A DNA stretch of 64,000 nucleotides from JAGOCV01 sp049445855 (GCF_049445855.1 NZ_JBMSDV010000005.1:186001-250000); one strand, 5' to 3'; numbered from the stretch's first letter, positions 25,991 through 35,972 are shown. Made by a program: numbers and translations. The notes: generated by a model not told the origin, from the sequence alone.

Positions 25991-27799
25991 ATGAGCTACA
26001 CCAAGAATGACATCTCCACGCGCAAGTTCGACGTCGTCATCGTCGGCGCCGGCGGCTCCGGCATGCGCGCCTCGCTCGAACTCGCGCGCGCCGGACTGAA
26101 CGTCGCGTGCCTGTCCAAGGTCTTCCCCACCCGCTCGCACACGGTCGCCGCACAGGGCGGCGTGTCGGCGTCGCTGGGCAACATGAGCGAGGACAACTGG
26201 CACTACCACTTCTACGACACCATCAAGGGCTCCGACTGGCTGGGCGACCAGGACGCCATCGAATTCATGTGCCGTGAAGCGCCGAACGTCGTGATCGAGC
26301 TCGAACACTTCGGCATGCCGTTCGACCGCAACCCCGACGGAACGATCTACCAGCGCCCCTTCGGTGGCCATACCGCCAACTATGGCGAGAAGCCTGTGCA
26401 GCGCGCCTGCGCCGCAGCTGACCGCACCGGCCACGCCATGCTGCATACGCTGTACCAGCAGAACGTGAAGTCCAAGACGAACTTCTTCGTCGAATGGATG
26501 GCGCTCGACCTGATCCGCGACCAAAGCGGTGATGTCGTCGGCGTGACCGCACTCGAACTCGAAACCGGCGAGCTGCACGTGCTGCATGCCAAGGCCGTGC
26601 TGCTGGCGACCGGCGGCGCGGGCCGCATCTTCGCAGCATCGACCAATGCCTTCATCAACACCGGCGACGGCCTGGGCATGGCGGCGCGCGCCGGCATCCC
26701 GTTGCAGGACATGGAGTTCTGGCAGTTCCACCCGACCGGGGTGGCCGGCGCGGGCGTGCTGCTGACCGAAGGCTGCCGCGGCGAAGGCGCGATCCTTTTG
26801 AACAGCAACGGCGAACGCTTCATGGAGCGCTACGCGCCCACGCTGAAGGACCTCGCGCCGCGCGACTTCGTCTCGCGTTCGATGGACCAGGAAATCAAGG
26901 AAGGTCGCGGCTGCGGTCCCAACAAGGACTACATCCTGATGAAGCTCGACCATCTGGGCGCCGACACCATCCGCAAGCGCCTGCCCTCGGTGGAAGAAAT
27001 CGGCCACAACTTCGCCAACGTCGACATCACCAAGGAACCGATCCCCGTGGTGCCGACCATCCACTACCAGATGGGCGGCATCCCGACCAACATCAACGGC
27101 CAGGTTGTCGTGCAGAACGGTGACGTGCACAACCAGGTCGTCAACGGCCTCTATGCCGTGGGCGAATGCTCGTGCGTCTCGGTGCACGGCGCCAACCGCC
27201 TGGGCACCAACTCGCTGCTCGACCTGCTGGTGTTCGGCAAGTCGGCCGGCAAGCACATCGTCGAATACGTGAAGAACGGTGCAGCACTCAAGCCGCTACC
27301 CGCTGACGCAGCCGACCGCACGCTCTCCCGCCTGAACCAGTTGCAGGAATCGACCGAAGGCATTTACGCACAGGACATCGCCAACGACATCCGCAGCACG
27401 ATGCAGCAACACGCCGGCGTGTTCCGCACGCAGGACAGCATGGACGAGGGCGTGACCAAGATCAACGACATCCGCGCGCGCGTCTCCGGCGTCACCTTGG
27501 GCGACAAGTCCAAGGTCTGGAACACCGCCCGCATGGAAGCGCTGGAAGTGGACAACCTGATCGAAGTGGCGCAGGCCACCATGACATCCGCTGCCGCCCG
27601 TCGCGAATGCCGTGGCGCGCACACGGTGTACGACTACGAGCACCCGGCCGACCACCCCGACTTCCCGCTCGGCCGCAACGACAAGGAGTGGATGAAGCAC
27701 ACGCTGTGGCACAGCGCGGGCAACAGCCTCACCTACAAACCCGTCAACCTCAAGCCGCTGACGGTGGAATCGATCCCCCCGAAGGTCCGTACGTTCTGA
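25991..27799 (+). CDS. sdhA: Succinate dehydrogenase flavoprotein subunit
   Basis: SdhA oxidises succinate to fumarate with covalently bound FAD. The 602-residue product has the dinucleotide fold VVIVGAGGSGMRASLELARA (16-35), the flavinylation histidine H50 in FPTRSHTVAAQGG and the Arg-containing active-site region HPTGVAGAGVLLTEGCRGEG. The C-terminal domain ends in the family-typical NSLTYKPVNLKPLTVESI. Start and length are standard. It is 37 nt after sdhD and 14 nt before sdhB. Confidence 0.98.
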   Translation: MSYTKNDISTRKFDVVIVGAGGSGMRASLELARAGLNVACLSKVFPTRSHTVAAQGGVSASLGNMSEDNWHYHFYDTIKGSDWLGDQDAIEFMCREAPNVVIELEHFGMPFDRNPDGTIYQRPFGGHTANYGEKPVQRACAAADRTGHAMLHTLYQQNVKSKTNFFVEWMALDLIRDQSGDVVGVTALELETGELHVLHAKAVLLATGGAGRIFAASTNAFINTGDGLGMAARAGIPLQDMEFWQFHPTGVAGAGVLLTEGCRGEGAILLNSNGERFMERYAPTLKDLAPRDFVSRSMDQEIKEGRGCGPNKDYILMKLDHLGADTIRKRLPSVEEIGHNFANVDITKEPIPVVPTIHYQMGGIPTNINGQVVVQNGDVHNQVVNGLYAVGECSCVSVHGANRLGTNSLLDLLVFGKSAGKHIVEYVKNGAALKPLPADAADRTLSRLNQLQESTEGIYAQDIANDIRSTMQQHAGVFRTQDSMDEGVTKINDIRARVSGVTLGDKSKVWNTARMEALEVDNLIEVAQATMTSAAARRECRGAHTVYDYEHPADHPDFPLGRNDKEWMKHTLWHSAGNSLTYKPVNLKPLTVESIPPKVRTF

Positions 27800-27813
27800 A
27801 CAAGGCCAACACG

Positions 27814-28515
27814 ATGAAGCGCACATTCCATATCTACCGCTACGACCCGGACAAGGACGCCAAGCCCTACATGCAGACCGTCGAGATCGAACTCGACGGC
27901 CACGAGCGCATGCTGCTGGACGCACTTGTCAAGCTCAAGGCACAGGACCCCTCCATCGCCTTCCGCCGCTCGTGCCGCGAAGGCGTCTGCGGCTCCGACG
28001 CCATGAACATCAACGGCAAGAACGGCCTGGCCTGCCTGACCAACATGAATACGTTGAAGGACCCGATCGTCCTGAAGCCGCTGCCCGGCCTGCCGGTCAT
28101 CCGCGACCTGATCGTGGACATGACGCAGTTCTTCAAGCAGTACAACTCGATCAAGCCCTACCTCATCAGCGACACGCCTCCGCCCGAACGCGAGCGCCTG
28201 CAATCGCCCGAGGAGCGCGAGGAACTCAACGGCCTGTACGAGTGCATCCTGTGCGCGAGCTGCTCGACCAGTTGCCCCAGCTTCTGGTGGAACCCCGACA
28301 AGTTCGTCGGCCCGGCCGGCCTGCTGCAGGCCTACCGCTTCATTGCCGACAGTCGCGACGAGTCCACCGCCGAGCGGCTGGACAACCTCGAAGACCCGTA
28401 CCGCCTGTTCCGCTGCCACACGATCATGAACTGCGTGGATGTCTGCCCCAAGGGGCTGAACCCCACGAAGGCCATCGGCAAGATCAAGGAACTGATGGTC
28501 CGCAGGGCCGTCTGA
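27814..28515 (+). CDS. sdhB: Succinate dehydrogenase iron-sulfur subunit
   Basis: SdhB passes electrons from FAD to ubiquinone through three clusters. In the 233-residue product the [2Fe-2S] ligands are C54, C59, D62 and C74 (RSCREGVCGSDAMNINGKNG, then LAC). The [4Fe-4S] and [3Fe-4S] ligands come from CILCASCSTSC (C144, C147, C150, C154) and CHTIMNCVDVCPKG (C201, C207, C211). The ATG at 27814 gives the normal N-terminus MKRTFHIYRYDPD. sdhE follows after 17 nt. Confidence 0.98.
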   Translation: MKRTFHIYRYDPDKDAKPYMQTVEIELDGHERMLLDALVKLKAQDPSIAFRRSCREGVCGSDAMNINGKNGLACLTNMNTLKDPIVLKPLPGLPVIRDLIVDMTQFFKQYNSIKPYLISDTPPPERERLQSPEEREELNGLYECILCASCSTSCPSFWWNPDKFVGPAGLLQAYRFIADSRDESTAERLDNLEDPYRLFRCHTIMNCVDVCPKGLNPTKAIGKIKELMVRRAV

Positions 28516-28532
28516 CATATTCTTCCGGCATC

Positions 28533-28796
28533 ATGTCCCAGCAACCGCTCGATTCCCGCGACCTCGGCATGCTCAAGTGGCGCAGCCGTCGCGGACTGCT
28601 GGAGAATGACCTGTTCATCGAGCGCTTCTTCGCCCGGCATGAATCTGGCTTGACGGCCAGGCAGGCCGAGGGGATGACAGTGCTCATGAACCTGTCGGAC
28701 AACGACCTGCTGGACCTGCTGCTCAGGCGCAAGGAGCCGGACGGCGAAATCAACACAGAAGAAGTCAGGGAAGTGCTGGGCATGCTGCGCAACTGA
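28533..28796 (+). CDS. sdhE: FAD assembly factor SdhE
   Basis: SdhE assists covalent attachment of FAD to SdhA. The 87-residue product contains the signature MLKWRSRRGLLENDLFIERF (13-32), which includes the RGxxE motif needed for activity, and the acidic helical C-terminal half (LSDNDLLDLLLRRKEPDGEI). It lies between sdhB and gltA as in many Burkholderiales. Confidence 0.93.
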   Translation: MSQQPLDSRDLGMLKWRSRRGLLENDLFIERFFARHESGLTARQAEGMTVLMNLSDNDLLDLLLRRKEPDGEINTEEVREVLGMLRN

Positions 28797-28849
28797 GGCA
28801 CTGCGCGCCTGCCGACAATGGTCACCATTCAACGAAGGAAACTGAAAAA

Positions 28850-30160
28850 ATGAAACTTGCCGACAACAAAGCCACCCTGTCGTTCTCCAATGGCAGTCCC
28901 AGTGTCGAGTTGCCCGTGTACCACGGCAACATCGGGCCGGATGTCGTTGACATCCGCAAGCTTTACGCGCAGACCGGCATGTTCACTTACGACCCCGGTT
29001 TCCTGTCCACGGCTTCGTGCCAGTCCGCCATCACCTACATCGACGGCGACAAGGGTGAACTGCTGTACCGCGGCTATCCGATCGAACAGCTTGCGGTGAA
29101 CTGCGACTTCATGGAAACCTGCCACCTGCTGCTGTACGGAGAGCTGCCCAACGCCACGCAGAAGGAAGATTTCACCAAGCTCGTGACGCACCACACCATG
29201 GTGAACGAGCAGATGCAGTTCTTCCTGCGCGGCTTCCGCCGTGACGCGCACCCGATGGCCGTGCTGACCGGCCTGGTGGGGGGCCTGTCGGCCTTCTATC
29301 ACGACAGCACCGACATCAACAATCCGGAGCACCGCGAGATCGCGGCGATCCGCCTGATCGCCAAGATGCCGACGCTGGTCGCGATGGCCTACAAGTACGG
29401 CATCGGCCAACCCTACATGTACCCCCGCAACGAACTCTCGTACGCCGGCAACTTCCTGCGCATGATGTTCGGCGTGCCGCCGGAGGACTACAAGGTCAAC
29501 CCGGTGCTCGAGCGCGCGCTCGACCGCATCTTCATCCTGCACGCAGACCACGAGCAGAACGCCTCCACCTCCACGGTCCGCCTGTGCGGTTCGTCGGGCA
29601 CCAACCCGTTCGCTGCCATCGCCGCAGGCGTGGCCTGCCTGTGGGGCCCGGCCCACGGCGGCGCCAACGAGGCCTGCCTGAACATGCTGGAAGACATCCA
29701 GCGCCAGGGCGGCGTCTCCAAGGTGGGCGAGTTCATGGAGAAGGTCAAGGACAAGAGCTCCGGCGTCAAGCTGATGGGCTTCGGTCACCGCGTCTACAAG
29801 AATTACGACCCGCGCGCCAAGCTGATGCAGGAAACCTGCAACGAAGTGCTGACCGAACTGGGCCTGGAAAACGACCCGCTGTTCAAGCTGGCCAAGGAGC
29901 TGGAAAAGATCGCCCTGGAAGACGACTACTTCGTGCAGCGCAAGCTCTACCCGAACGTCGACTTCTATTCCGGCATCGTCCAGCGCGCCATCGGCATCCC
30001 GGTCAACCTGTTCACCGGCATTTTCGCCCTGGCCCGCACGGTCGGCTGGATTGCCCAACTGAACGAAATGATCAGCGACCCGGAGTACAAGATCGGCCGT
30101 CCCCGCCAGTTGTTCACCGGTGCCCCCAAGCGCGACGTGCAACCCCTCGCCAAGCGCTGA
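28850..30160 (+). CDS. gltA: Citrate synthase
   Basis: This type II citrate synthase condenses acetyl-CoA and oxaloacetate. The 436-residue product has the catalytic histidines in WGPAHGGANEACL and LMGFGHRVYKNYDPRAK and the catalytic aspartate in NVDFYSGIVQRAIGIP. It also has the N-terminal beta-domain of the NADH-sensitive hexameric type (LSFSNGSPSVELPVYHGNIG). AAGGAA is placed well before the ATG. A strong terminator follows, ending the sdh-gltA transcription unit. Confidence 0.98.
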   Translation: MKLADNKATLSFSNGSPSVELPVYHGNIGPDVVDIRKLYAQTGMFTYDPGFLSTASCQSAITYIDGDKGELLYRGYPIEQLAVNCDFMETCHLLLYGELPNATQKEDFTKLVTHHTMVNEQMQFFLRGFRRDAHPMAVLTGLVGGLSAFYHDSTDINNPEHREIAAIRLIAKMPTLVAMAYKYGIGQPYMYPRNELSYAGNFLRMMFGVPPEDYKVNPVLERALDRIFILHADHEQNASTSTVRLCGSSGTNPFAAIAAGVACLWGPAHGGANEACLNMLEDIQRQGGVSKVGEFMEKVKDKSSGVKLMGFGHRVYKNYDPRAKLMQETCNEVLTELGLENDPLFKLAKELEKIALEDDYFVQRKLYPNVDFYSGIVQRAIGIPVNLFTGIFALARTVGWIAQLNEMISDPEYKIGRPRQLFTGAPKRDVQPLAKR

Positions 30161-30184
30161 GCGCCAGGACTCCTGTCCATCTGC

Positions 30185-30210
30185 AAGGCCCGCCTCGTGC
30201 GGGCCTTTTT
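30185..30210 (+). terminator. Intrinsic terminator of gltA
   Basis: AAGGCCCGC and GCGGGCCTT form a perfect 9-bp stem with a 5-nt loop, followed by T residues to 30210, beginning 24 nt after the gltA stop. Confidence 0.95.
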
Positions 30211-30292
30211 CATGGAAGCAGGGGCATCGCGTTTCACGATGACGGCCAGTGGATTTCAGTAGCAAAATCGCGCAAAGCCATCTTCAACCGCG

Positions 30293-31231
30293 ATGACCAC
30301 AGAAACCGCCAGCCTGTCGGGACGAAATTTCGCCCGGCGTGTAGACCTCACCTCGCTGCAGCTCTTCGTCGCTGTCTGCGAGCTGGGGAGCATCGGCCGG
30401 GCGGCGGAGCGGGAATTCATCGCGGCCTCGGCGGTAAGCAAGCGGCTGGCCGATCTGGAAAGTGCGCTGGGCAGCACGCTGCTGTACCGCCACAGCCGCG
30501 GTGTCGACCTCACGCCTGCCGGCGAAAGCCTGCTGCATCACGCGCGCAGCATGCTGTTCAGCCTGGAGAAGATGCAGGGCGAACTGAGTGAATATGCCGA
30601 CGGCGTGCGTGGCCATGTGCGCGTGCACGCCAGCATCTCGGCCATCGTGCAGTTCCTGCCGGAAGACCTGGGCGTGTTCGTCCGGAGGCATGAACACGTG
30701 AAGATCGACCTTGAGGAACACCTGAGCACCGAGGTGGTCCGCGCCGTGCGCGAAGGCGCGGCGGACCTCGGCATCTGCAACGTGGCCGTCGGAATCTCGG
30801 GGCTGCAGATGCGTACGTACCGCGAAGACGAACTGGTGCTCGTCGTGCCTGCCGGGCACCGGCTGGCCGGGGAAAAAGCCATCGAGTTCATCGAATCGCT
30901 GGACGACGATCACGTGGGCCTGCATGCCAACAGCTCGATCTACATGACCATCCACCAGGCTGCGGCGCAGTCGGGCCGAAGCGTGCGCCTGCGAATCCAC
31001 GTCACTGGCCTCGACGCCATGTGCCGGATGATCCACAACGGCCTGGGCGTCGGCGTCATGCCGCGCCGCGCGTTCGAACTGATGCGCGGCGTCGGCCGCC
31101 TCGCCAGCGTCACGCTCGAGGACGCCTGGGCGCGCCGGCAACTGGGCCTGGTGGCACGCGATTTTTCCACCCTGCCCGTCACCGCGCGGCTGCTGGTGGA
31201 CCACCTTACCGCAACGCCAACCGCGGCATAA
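30293..31231 (+). CDS. LysR family transcriptional regulator
   Basis: The 312-residue protein has the LysR helix-turn-helix at about 18-78 (VDLTSLQLFVAVCELGSIGR, AAEREFIAASAVSKRLADLE, LLYRHSRGVDLTPAGESLL) and a periplasmic-binding-protein-like effector domain from residue 95. It lies directly upstream of leuC, 30 nt away and on the same strand, as commonly seen in this order. It could control the leucine genes, but no operator is recognisable, and LysR genes are more often divergent from their targets. The effector is unknown. Confidence 0.88.
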   Translation: MTTETASLSGRNFARRVDLTSLQLFVAVCELGSIGRAAEREFIAASAVSKRLADLESALGSTLLYRHSRGVDLTPAGESLLHHARSMLFSLEKMQGELSEYADGVRGHVRVHASISAIVQFLPEDLGVFVRRHEHVKIDLEEHLSTEVVRAVREGAADLGICNVAVGISGLQMRTYREDELVLVVPAGHRLAGEKAIEFIESLDDDHVGLHANSSIYMTIHQAAAQSGRSVRLRIHVTGLDAMCRMIHNGLGVGVMPRRAFELMRGVGRLASVTLEDAWARRQLGLVARDFSTLPVTARLLVDHLTATPTAA

Positions 31232-31261
31232 AATCAACGACCCCCGAAGGAAGACAGACAC

Positions 31262-32683
31262 ATGGGACGCACCCTCTACGACAAGATCTGGGACGAACAC
31301 GTCGTCCACACCGAGGAAGACGGCACGGCCATCCTCTACATCGACCGTCACCTCGTGCATGAGGTCACCAGCCCGCAGGCCTTCGAAGGCCTGCGAGAAG
31401 CCGGCCGCAAGGTCTGGCGCGTGAGTTCCATCGTGGCCACGGCCGACCACAACACGCCGACCAACGGCTGGGAACTGGGCTACGACGGCATCACCGACCC
31501 GATCTCCAAGGAACAGGTCACCACGCTGGACAAGAACATCGGCGAGTTCGGTGCGGCTGCATTCTTCCCGTTCCTGTCGAAGCGCCAGGGCATCGTGCAC
31601 GTCATCGGCCCCGAGAACGGCGCCACGCTGCCGGGCATGACTGTGGTCTGCGGTGACTCCCACACCTCCACGCACGGCGCATTCGCCGCGTTGGCGCATG
31701 GCATCGGCACCAGCGAGGTCGAGCACGTCATGGCCACGCAGACACTGCTGGCCAAGAAGGCGAAGAACATGCTGGTGAAGGTCGAGGGCACGCTGGCCTC
31801 CGGCGTCACTGCGAAGGACATCGTGCTGGCCATCATTGGCCGCATCGGCACGGCGGGCGGCACGGGCTACACCATCGAGTTCGGCGGCTCGGCCATCCGC
31901 AGCCTGAGCATGGAAGGCCGCATGACGGTCTGCAACATGGCCATCGAAGCGGGCGCGCGCGCGGGCCTCGTGGCCGTGGACGACAAGACCATCGACTACG
32001 TGCGCGGCCGTCCCCTGTCGCCCACCGGGCCCGAATGGGACCACGCCGTCGCCTACTGGAAGACGCTGCAATCCGACGCCGACGCGAAGTTCGACACCGT
32101 GGTCGAGCTCGACGCCGCGAAGATCATTCCGCAAGTGACCTGGGGCACCTCGCCCGAGATGGTGCTGGGCATCGACGCGTCGGTGCCGGACCCGGACCGC
32201 GAGAAGGACGCCACCAAGCGCGGCGCCATCGAGCGCGCGCTCACCTACATGGGGCTCGAACCGGGCAAGTCGCTGGACGACATCTATGTCGACAAGGTGT
32301 TCATCGGCTCCTGCACCAACAGTCGCATCGAGGACATGCGTGAAGCTGCGGCCGTGGTGAAGAAGCTGGGCCAGAAGGTCGCGAAGAACATCAAGCTCGC
32401 CATGGTGGTGCCGGGCTCCGGCCTCGTGAAGGAACAGGCCGAGCGCGAAGGCCTGGACAAGATCTTCAAGGCCGCCGGCTTCGAGTGGCGTGAGCCGGGA
32501 TGCTCCATGTGCCTGGCAATGAACGCCGACCGGCTGGAGCCGGGCGAGCGCTGCGCCTCCACCAGCAACCGCAATTTCGAAGGCCGCCAGGGCGCTGGCG
32601 GCCGCACTCATCTGGTCAGCCCGGCCATGGCGGCAGCGGCAGCCGTCCATGGTCATTTCGTCGACGTCCGCAAATTTGCCTGA
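31262..32683 (+). CDS. leuC: 3-isopropylmalate dehydratase large subunit
   Basis: LeuC with LeuD isomerises 2-isopropylmalate to 3-isopropylmalate in leucine synthesis. The 473-residue product starts MGRTLYDKIWDEHVVHTEED and has the aconitase-family substrate loop VCGDSHTSTHGAFAALAHG. Cluster cysteines are in IGSCTNSRIEDMREAA and PGCSMCLAMN. A GAAGGAA ribosome-binding site lies upstream. First gene of leuC-entericidin-leuD-leuB. Confidence 0.97.
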   Translation: MGRTLYDKIWDEHVVHTEEDGTAILYIDRHLVHEVTSPQAFEGLREAGRKVWRVSSIVATADHNTPTNGWELGYDGITDPISKEQVTTLDKNIGEFGAAAFFPFLSKRQGIVHVIGPENGATLPGMTVVCGDSHTSTHGAFAALAHGIGTSEVEHVMATQTLLAKKAKNMLVKVEGTLASGVTAKDIVLAIIGRIGTAGGTGYTIEFGGSAIRSLSMEGRMTVCNMAIEAGARAGLVAVDDKTIDYVRGRPLSPTGPEWDHAVAYWKTLQSDADAKFDTVVELDAAKIIPQVTWGTSPEMVLGIDASVPDPDREKDATKRGAIERALTYMGLEPGKSLDDIYVDKVFIGSCTNSRIEDMREAAAVVKKLGQKVAKNIKLAMVVPGSGLVKEQAEREGLDKIFKAAGFEWREPGCSMCLAMNADRLEPGERCASTSNRNFEGRQGAGGRTHLVSPAMAAAAAVHGHFVDVRKFA

Positions 32684-32697
32684 AAGGAAAACGCATC

Positions 32698-32829
32698 ATG
32701 AAAACCATCGCCACTTTCCTCGCCCTCACTTTCGCCCTGCTGGCTGCAGGTTGCAACACCGTCAAGGGCGTCGGGCAGGACGTGCAGCGCGCAGGCACGG
32801 CCATCGAAGACGCGGCCAAGAAGAAGTAA
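32698..32829 (+). CDS. Entericidin A/B family lipoprotein
   Basis: The 43-residue product has a lipoprotein signal peptide (MKTIATFLALTFALLAAGCN) with lipobox LAAGC, giving a mature peptide of about 25 residues: CNTVKGVGQDVQRAGTAIED then a short Lys tail. This is the entericidin pattern (NTxxGxGxDxxxxGxxI). It has its own AAAGGAAA ribosome-binding site. It lies between leuC and leuD with leuD starting at the very next base, so it is co-expressed with leucine synthesis. Role in the envelope is unknown; the E. coli pair acts as a toxin and antidote. Confidence 0.9.
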   Translation: MKTIATFLALTFALLAAGCNTVKGVGQDVQRAGTAIEDAAKKK

Positions 32830-33483
32830 ATGCAGAAATTCACCGTGCACAAGGGGCTTGTTGCCCCGATGGACCGCGAGAACGTCGACACCGACGCGAT
32901 CATTCCCAAGCAATTCCTCAAGTCGATCCGCAAGACGGGCTTCGGCCCCAACCTGTTCGACGAGTGGCGCTACCTCGACCCCGGTTTTCCCGGCCAGGAT
33001 CCGGCCAGCCGCAAGCCCAATCCGGACTTCGTGCTGAACCAGCCGCGCTATGACGGCGCGTCCGTGCTGCTGGCGCGCAAGAACTTCGGCTGCGGTTCGT
33101 CGCGCGAGCATGCGCCGTGGGCGCTCGACCAGTACGGCTTCCGCGCCATCATCGCGCCGAGCTACGCCGACATCTTCTTCAACAACAGCTTCAAGAACGG
33201 CCTGCTGCCGATCGTGCTGGGCGAGACGCAGGTGGGCCAGTTGTTCGACGAAGTGAATGCGTTCCCCGGCTATAGCCTGACCGTCGATCTGGAACGCCAG
33301 GTCATCGTCAAACCCGATGGCGCGGAGATCGCCTTCGACGTGCAGCCGTTCCGCAAGTACTGCCTGCTCAACGGCTTCGACGACATCGGCCTCACGCTGC
33401 GCCAGAGCGACAAGATCAAGCTCTTCGAAGCGCAACGCCTTGCGCAGAAGCCGTGGCTGGCCCACACCATGCTGTCGCAATGA
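32830..33483 (+). CDS. leuD: 3-isopropylmalate dehydratase small subunit
   Basis: LeuD forms the swivelling domain of isopropylmalate isomerase. The 217-residue product starts QKFTVHKGLVAPMDRENVDT after Met, and has DAIIPKQFLKSIRKTGFG and the conserved loop NFGCGSSREHAPWAL. The start codon abuts the entericidin stop with no gap, so translation is likely coupled. Confidence 0.97.
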   Translation: MQKFTVHKGLVAPMDRENVDTDAIIPKQFLKSIRKTGFGPNLFDEWRYLDPGFPGQDPASRKPNPDFVLNQPRYDGASVLLARKNFGCGSSREHAPWALDQYGFRAIIAPSYADIFFNNSFKNGLLPIVLGETQVGQLFDEVNAFPGYSLTVDLERQVIVKPDGAEIAFDVQPFRKYCLLNGFDDIGLTLRQSDKIKLFEAQRLAQKPWLAHTMLSQ

Positions 33484-33517
33484 CGGCGCCCACCACAGAG
33501 ACATCGTCAGGAATTCA

Positions 33518-34588
<1,071 letters not shown>

Positions 34589-34603
34589 TCTTCCGGCTTC
34601 CGC

Positions 34604-34609
34604 TACAAT
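34604..34609 (+). promoter_or_regulatory. Possible -10 element in front of the asd leader
   Basis: TACAAT within GCTACAATTTGCGCCATG closely resembles -10 boxes seen elsewhere in this window, such as TATAAT of rpsT. It lies seven nt before the leader ATG, which would place the transcript start at or next to that codon. No convincing -35 box is visible at the end of leuB. Confidence 0.5.
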
Positions 34610-34616
34610 TTGCGCC

Positions 34617-34721
34617 ATGTTTGCCGCCCGCCCGTTCTTCCTGAACACCACGCCTGCCACCCTGGCAGTCGTGGCTGCGTGCGCATCCATCATCACCAAA
34701 ACCACGACCATCAAGGGCTGA
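34617..34721 (+). CDS. Putative Thr/Ile/Lys-rich leader peptide of asd
   Basis: A 34-codon frame opens in the leuB-asd gap. It begins MFAARPFFLNTTPATLAVVA and ends with IITKTTTIK plus Gly, so residues 25-33 consist only of Ile, Thr and Lys. Seven of 34 residues are Thr. asd feeds the synthesis of threonine, isoleucine, lysine and methionine, so a run of these codons followed by a terminator (34769-34803) is what an attenuation leader should look like. There is no Shine-Dalgarno; the -10 position suggests leaderless translation. Function is inferred, not recognised from a known family. Confidence 0.6.
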   Translation: MFAARPFFLNTTPATLAVVAACASIITKTTTIKG

Positions 34722-34726
34722 CTCGC

Positions 34727-34803
34727 CCCGGTTCGTCGTGCGCCCTCCCCGGCCAGACGAGCCGGGCGAACAGTCCACCATGGCATGGCGGGAACTGTTT
34801 TTA
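34727..34803 (+). promoter_or_regulatory. Candidate attenuator stem-loops upstream of asd
   Basis: Stem 1 pairs CCCGGTTCGTC (34727-34737) with GACGAGCCGGG (34756-34766), 11 bp with one G-U pair, starting 5 nt after the leader stop. Stem 2 pairs AACAGT (34769-34774) with ACTGTT (34794-34799), with an inner CCATG/CATGG helix, and runs directly into TTTTT (34798-34802). Stem 2 looks like an intrinsic terminator 20 nt before the asd start. A ribosome stalled near the leader end would cover the left arm of stem 1. Confidence 0.6.
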
Positions 34804-34822
34804 TTGAACGAAGGGCATTGAA

Positions 34823-35953
34823 ATGAGCAAGTTGGTAGGCCTGGTCGGCTGGCGAGGCATGGTCGGCTCGGTCCTGATGGACCGCATGCAGGAAGAAGGC
34901 GACTTCGACCTGATCGAACCCGTTTTCTTCTCCACCTCCAATGCGGGCGGCAAGGCACCGTCCATGGCGAAGAACGAAACCCAGCTCAAGGACGCCTTCG
35001 ACATCGCGCAACTGGCCAAGTGCGACATCATCATCACCGCCCAAGGCGGCGACTACACGACCGAGGTCTTCCCCAAGCTGCGCGCCGCGGGCTGGAACGG
35101 CCACTGGATCGACGCCGCATCCACCCTGCGCATGAAGGATGACGCGATCATCGTCCTGGATCCGGTCAACCTCCCGGTGATCAAGAATGCGCTGGCCAAG
35201 GGTGGTCGCAACTGGATCGGTGGCAACTGCACCGTCAGCTGCATGCTGATGGGCGTGGGCGCGCTGTACAAGGCCGGGCTGGTCGAGTGGATGACATCCA
35301 TGACCTACCAGGCTGCCTCTGGTGGTGGCGCGCAGCACATGCGTGAACTGCTGACCCAGTTCGGCACGCTCAATGCCGAGGTGAAGAACCTGCTGGACGA
35401 CCCGAAGAGCGCCATCCTCGAGATCGACCGCAAGGTGCTGGCACGTCAGCAGGCGCTCACCAGCGAAGAAACCGCCAACTTCGGCGTGCCGCTGGGCGGA
35501 TCGCTGATCCCGTGGATCGACAAGGATCTCGGCAACGGCGTGAGCCGTGAGGAATGGAAGGCCGGCGCCGAAACCAACAAGATCCTCGGCCAGGGCGCAG
35601 CTTTCGGCACGGCCGAGACGCCGGTGGACGGCTTCTGTGTCCGCGTGGGTGCCATGCGCTGCCACAGCCAGGCGCTGACCTTCAAGCTCAGGAAGGATGT
35701 GCCCATCGCCGACATCGAAGCCATGATTGCAGCCGACAACAGCTGGGTGAAGGTGGTTCCCAATACGCGCGAGGCCACCATCCGTGACCTGACGCCGGTG
35801 GCCGTGACCGGCACGCTGGGCATTCCGGTCGGTCGCATCCGCAAGCTCGCCATGGGCCCGGACTATGTGGGCGCCTACACGATCGGCGACCAGTTGTTGT
35901 GGGGTGCTGCCGAGCCGCTGCGCCGGATGTTGCGCATCGTTCTGGACGCCTGA
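34823..35953 (+). CDS. asd: Aspartate-semialdehyde dehydrogenase
   Basis: Asd reduces aspartyl phosphate to aspartate semialdehyde, the branch point to lysine, threonine, isoleucine, methionine and diaminopimelate. The 376-residue product has the NADP-binding loop LVGWRGMVGSVLMDRM (7-22), the catalytic C136 in IGGNCTVSCML and the active-site histidine in RCHSQALTF. It is the long, gammaproteobacterial-type enzyme. The upstream 234 bp hold a putative leader peptide and terminator, suggesting attenuation by end products. fimV follows after a large inverted repeat. Confidence 0.97.
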   Translation: MSKLVGLVGWRGMVGSVLMDRMQEEGDFDLIEPVFFSTSNAGGKAPSMAKNETQLKDAFDIAQLAKCDIIITAQGGDYTTEVFPKLRAAGWNGHWIDAASTLRMKDDAIIVLDPVNLPVIKNALAKGGRNWIGGNCTVSCMLMGVGALYKAGLVEWMTSMTYQAASGGGAQHMRELLTQFGTLNAEVKNLLDDPKSAILEIDRKVLARQQALTSEETANFGVPLGGSLIPWIDKDLGNGVSREEWKAGAETNKILGQGAAFGTAETPVDGFCVRVGAMRCHSQALTFKLRKDVPIADIEAMIAADNSWVKVVPNTREATIRDLTPVAVTGTLGIPVGRIRKLAMGPDYVGAYTIGDQLLWGAAEPLRRMLRIVLDA

Positions 35954-35972
35954 AAACGGCAAACAGCTGGAA

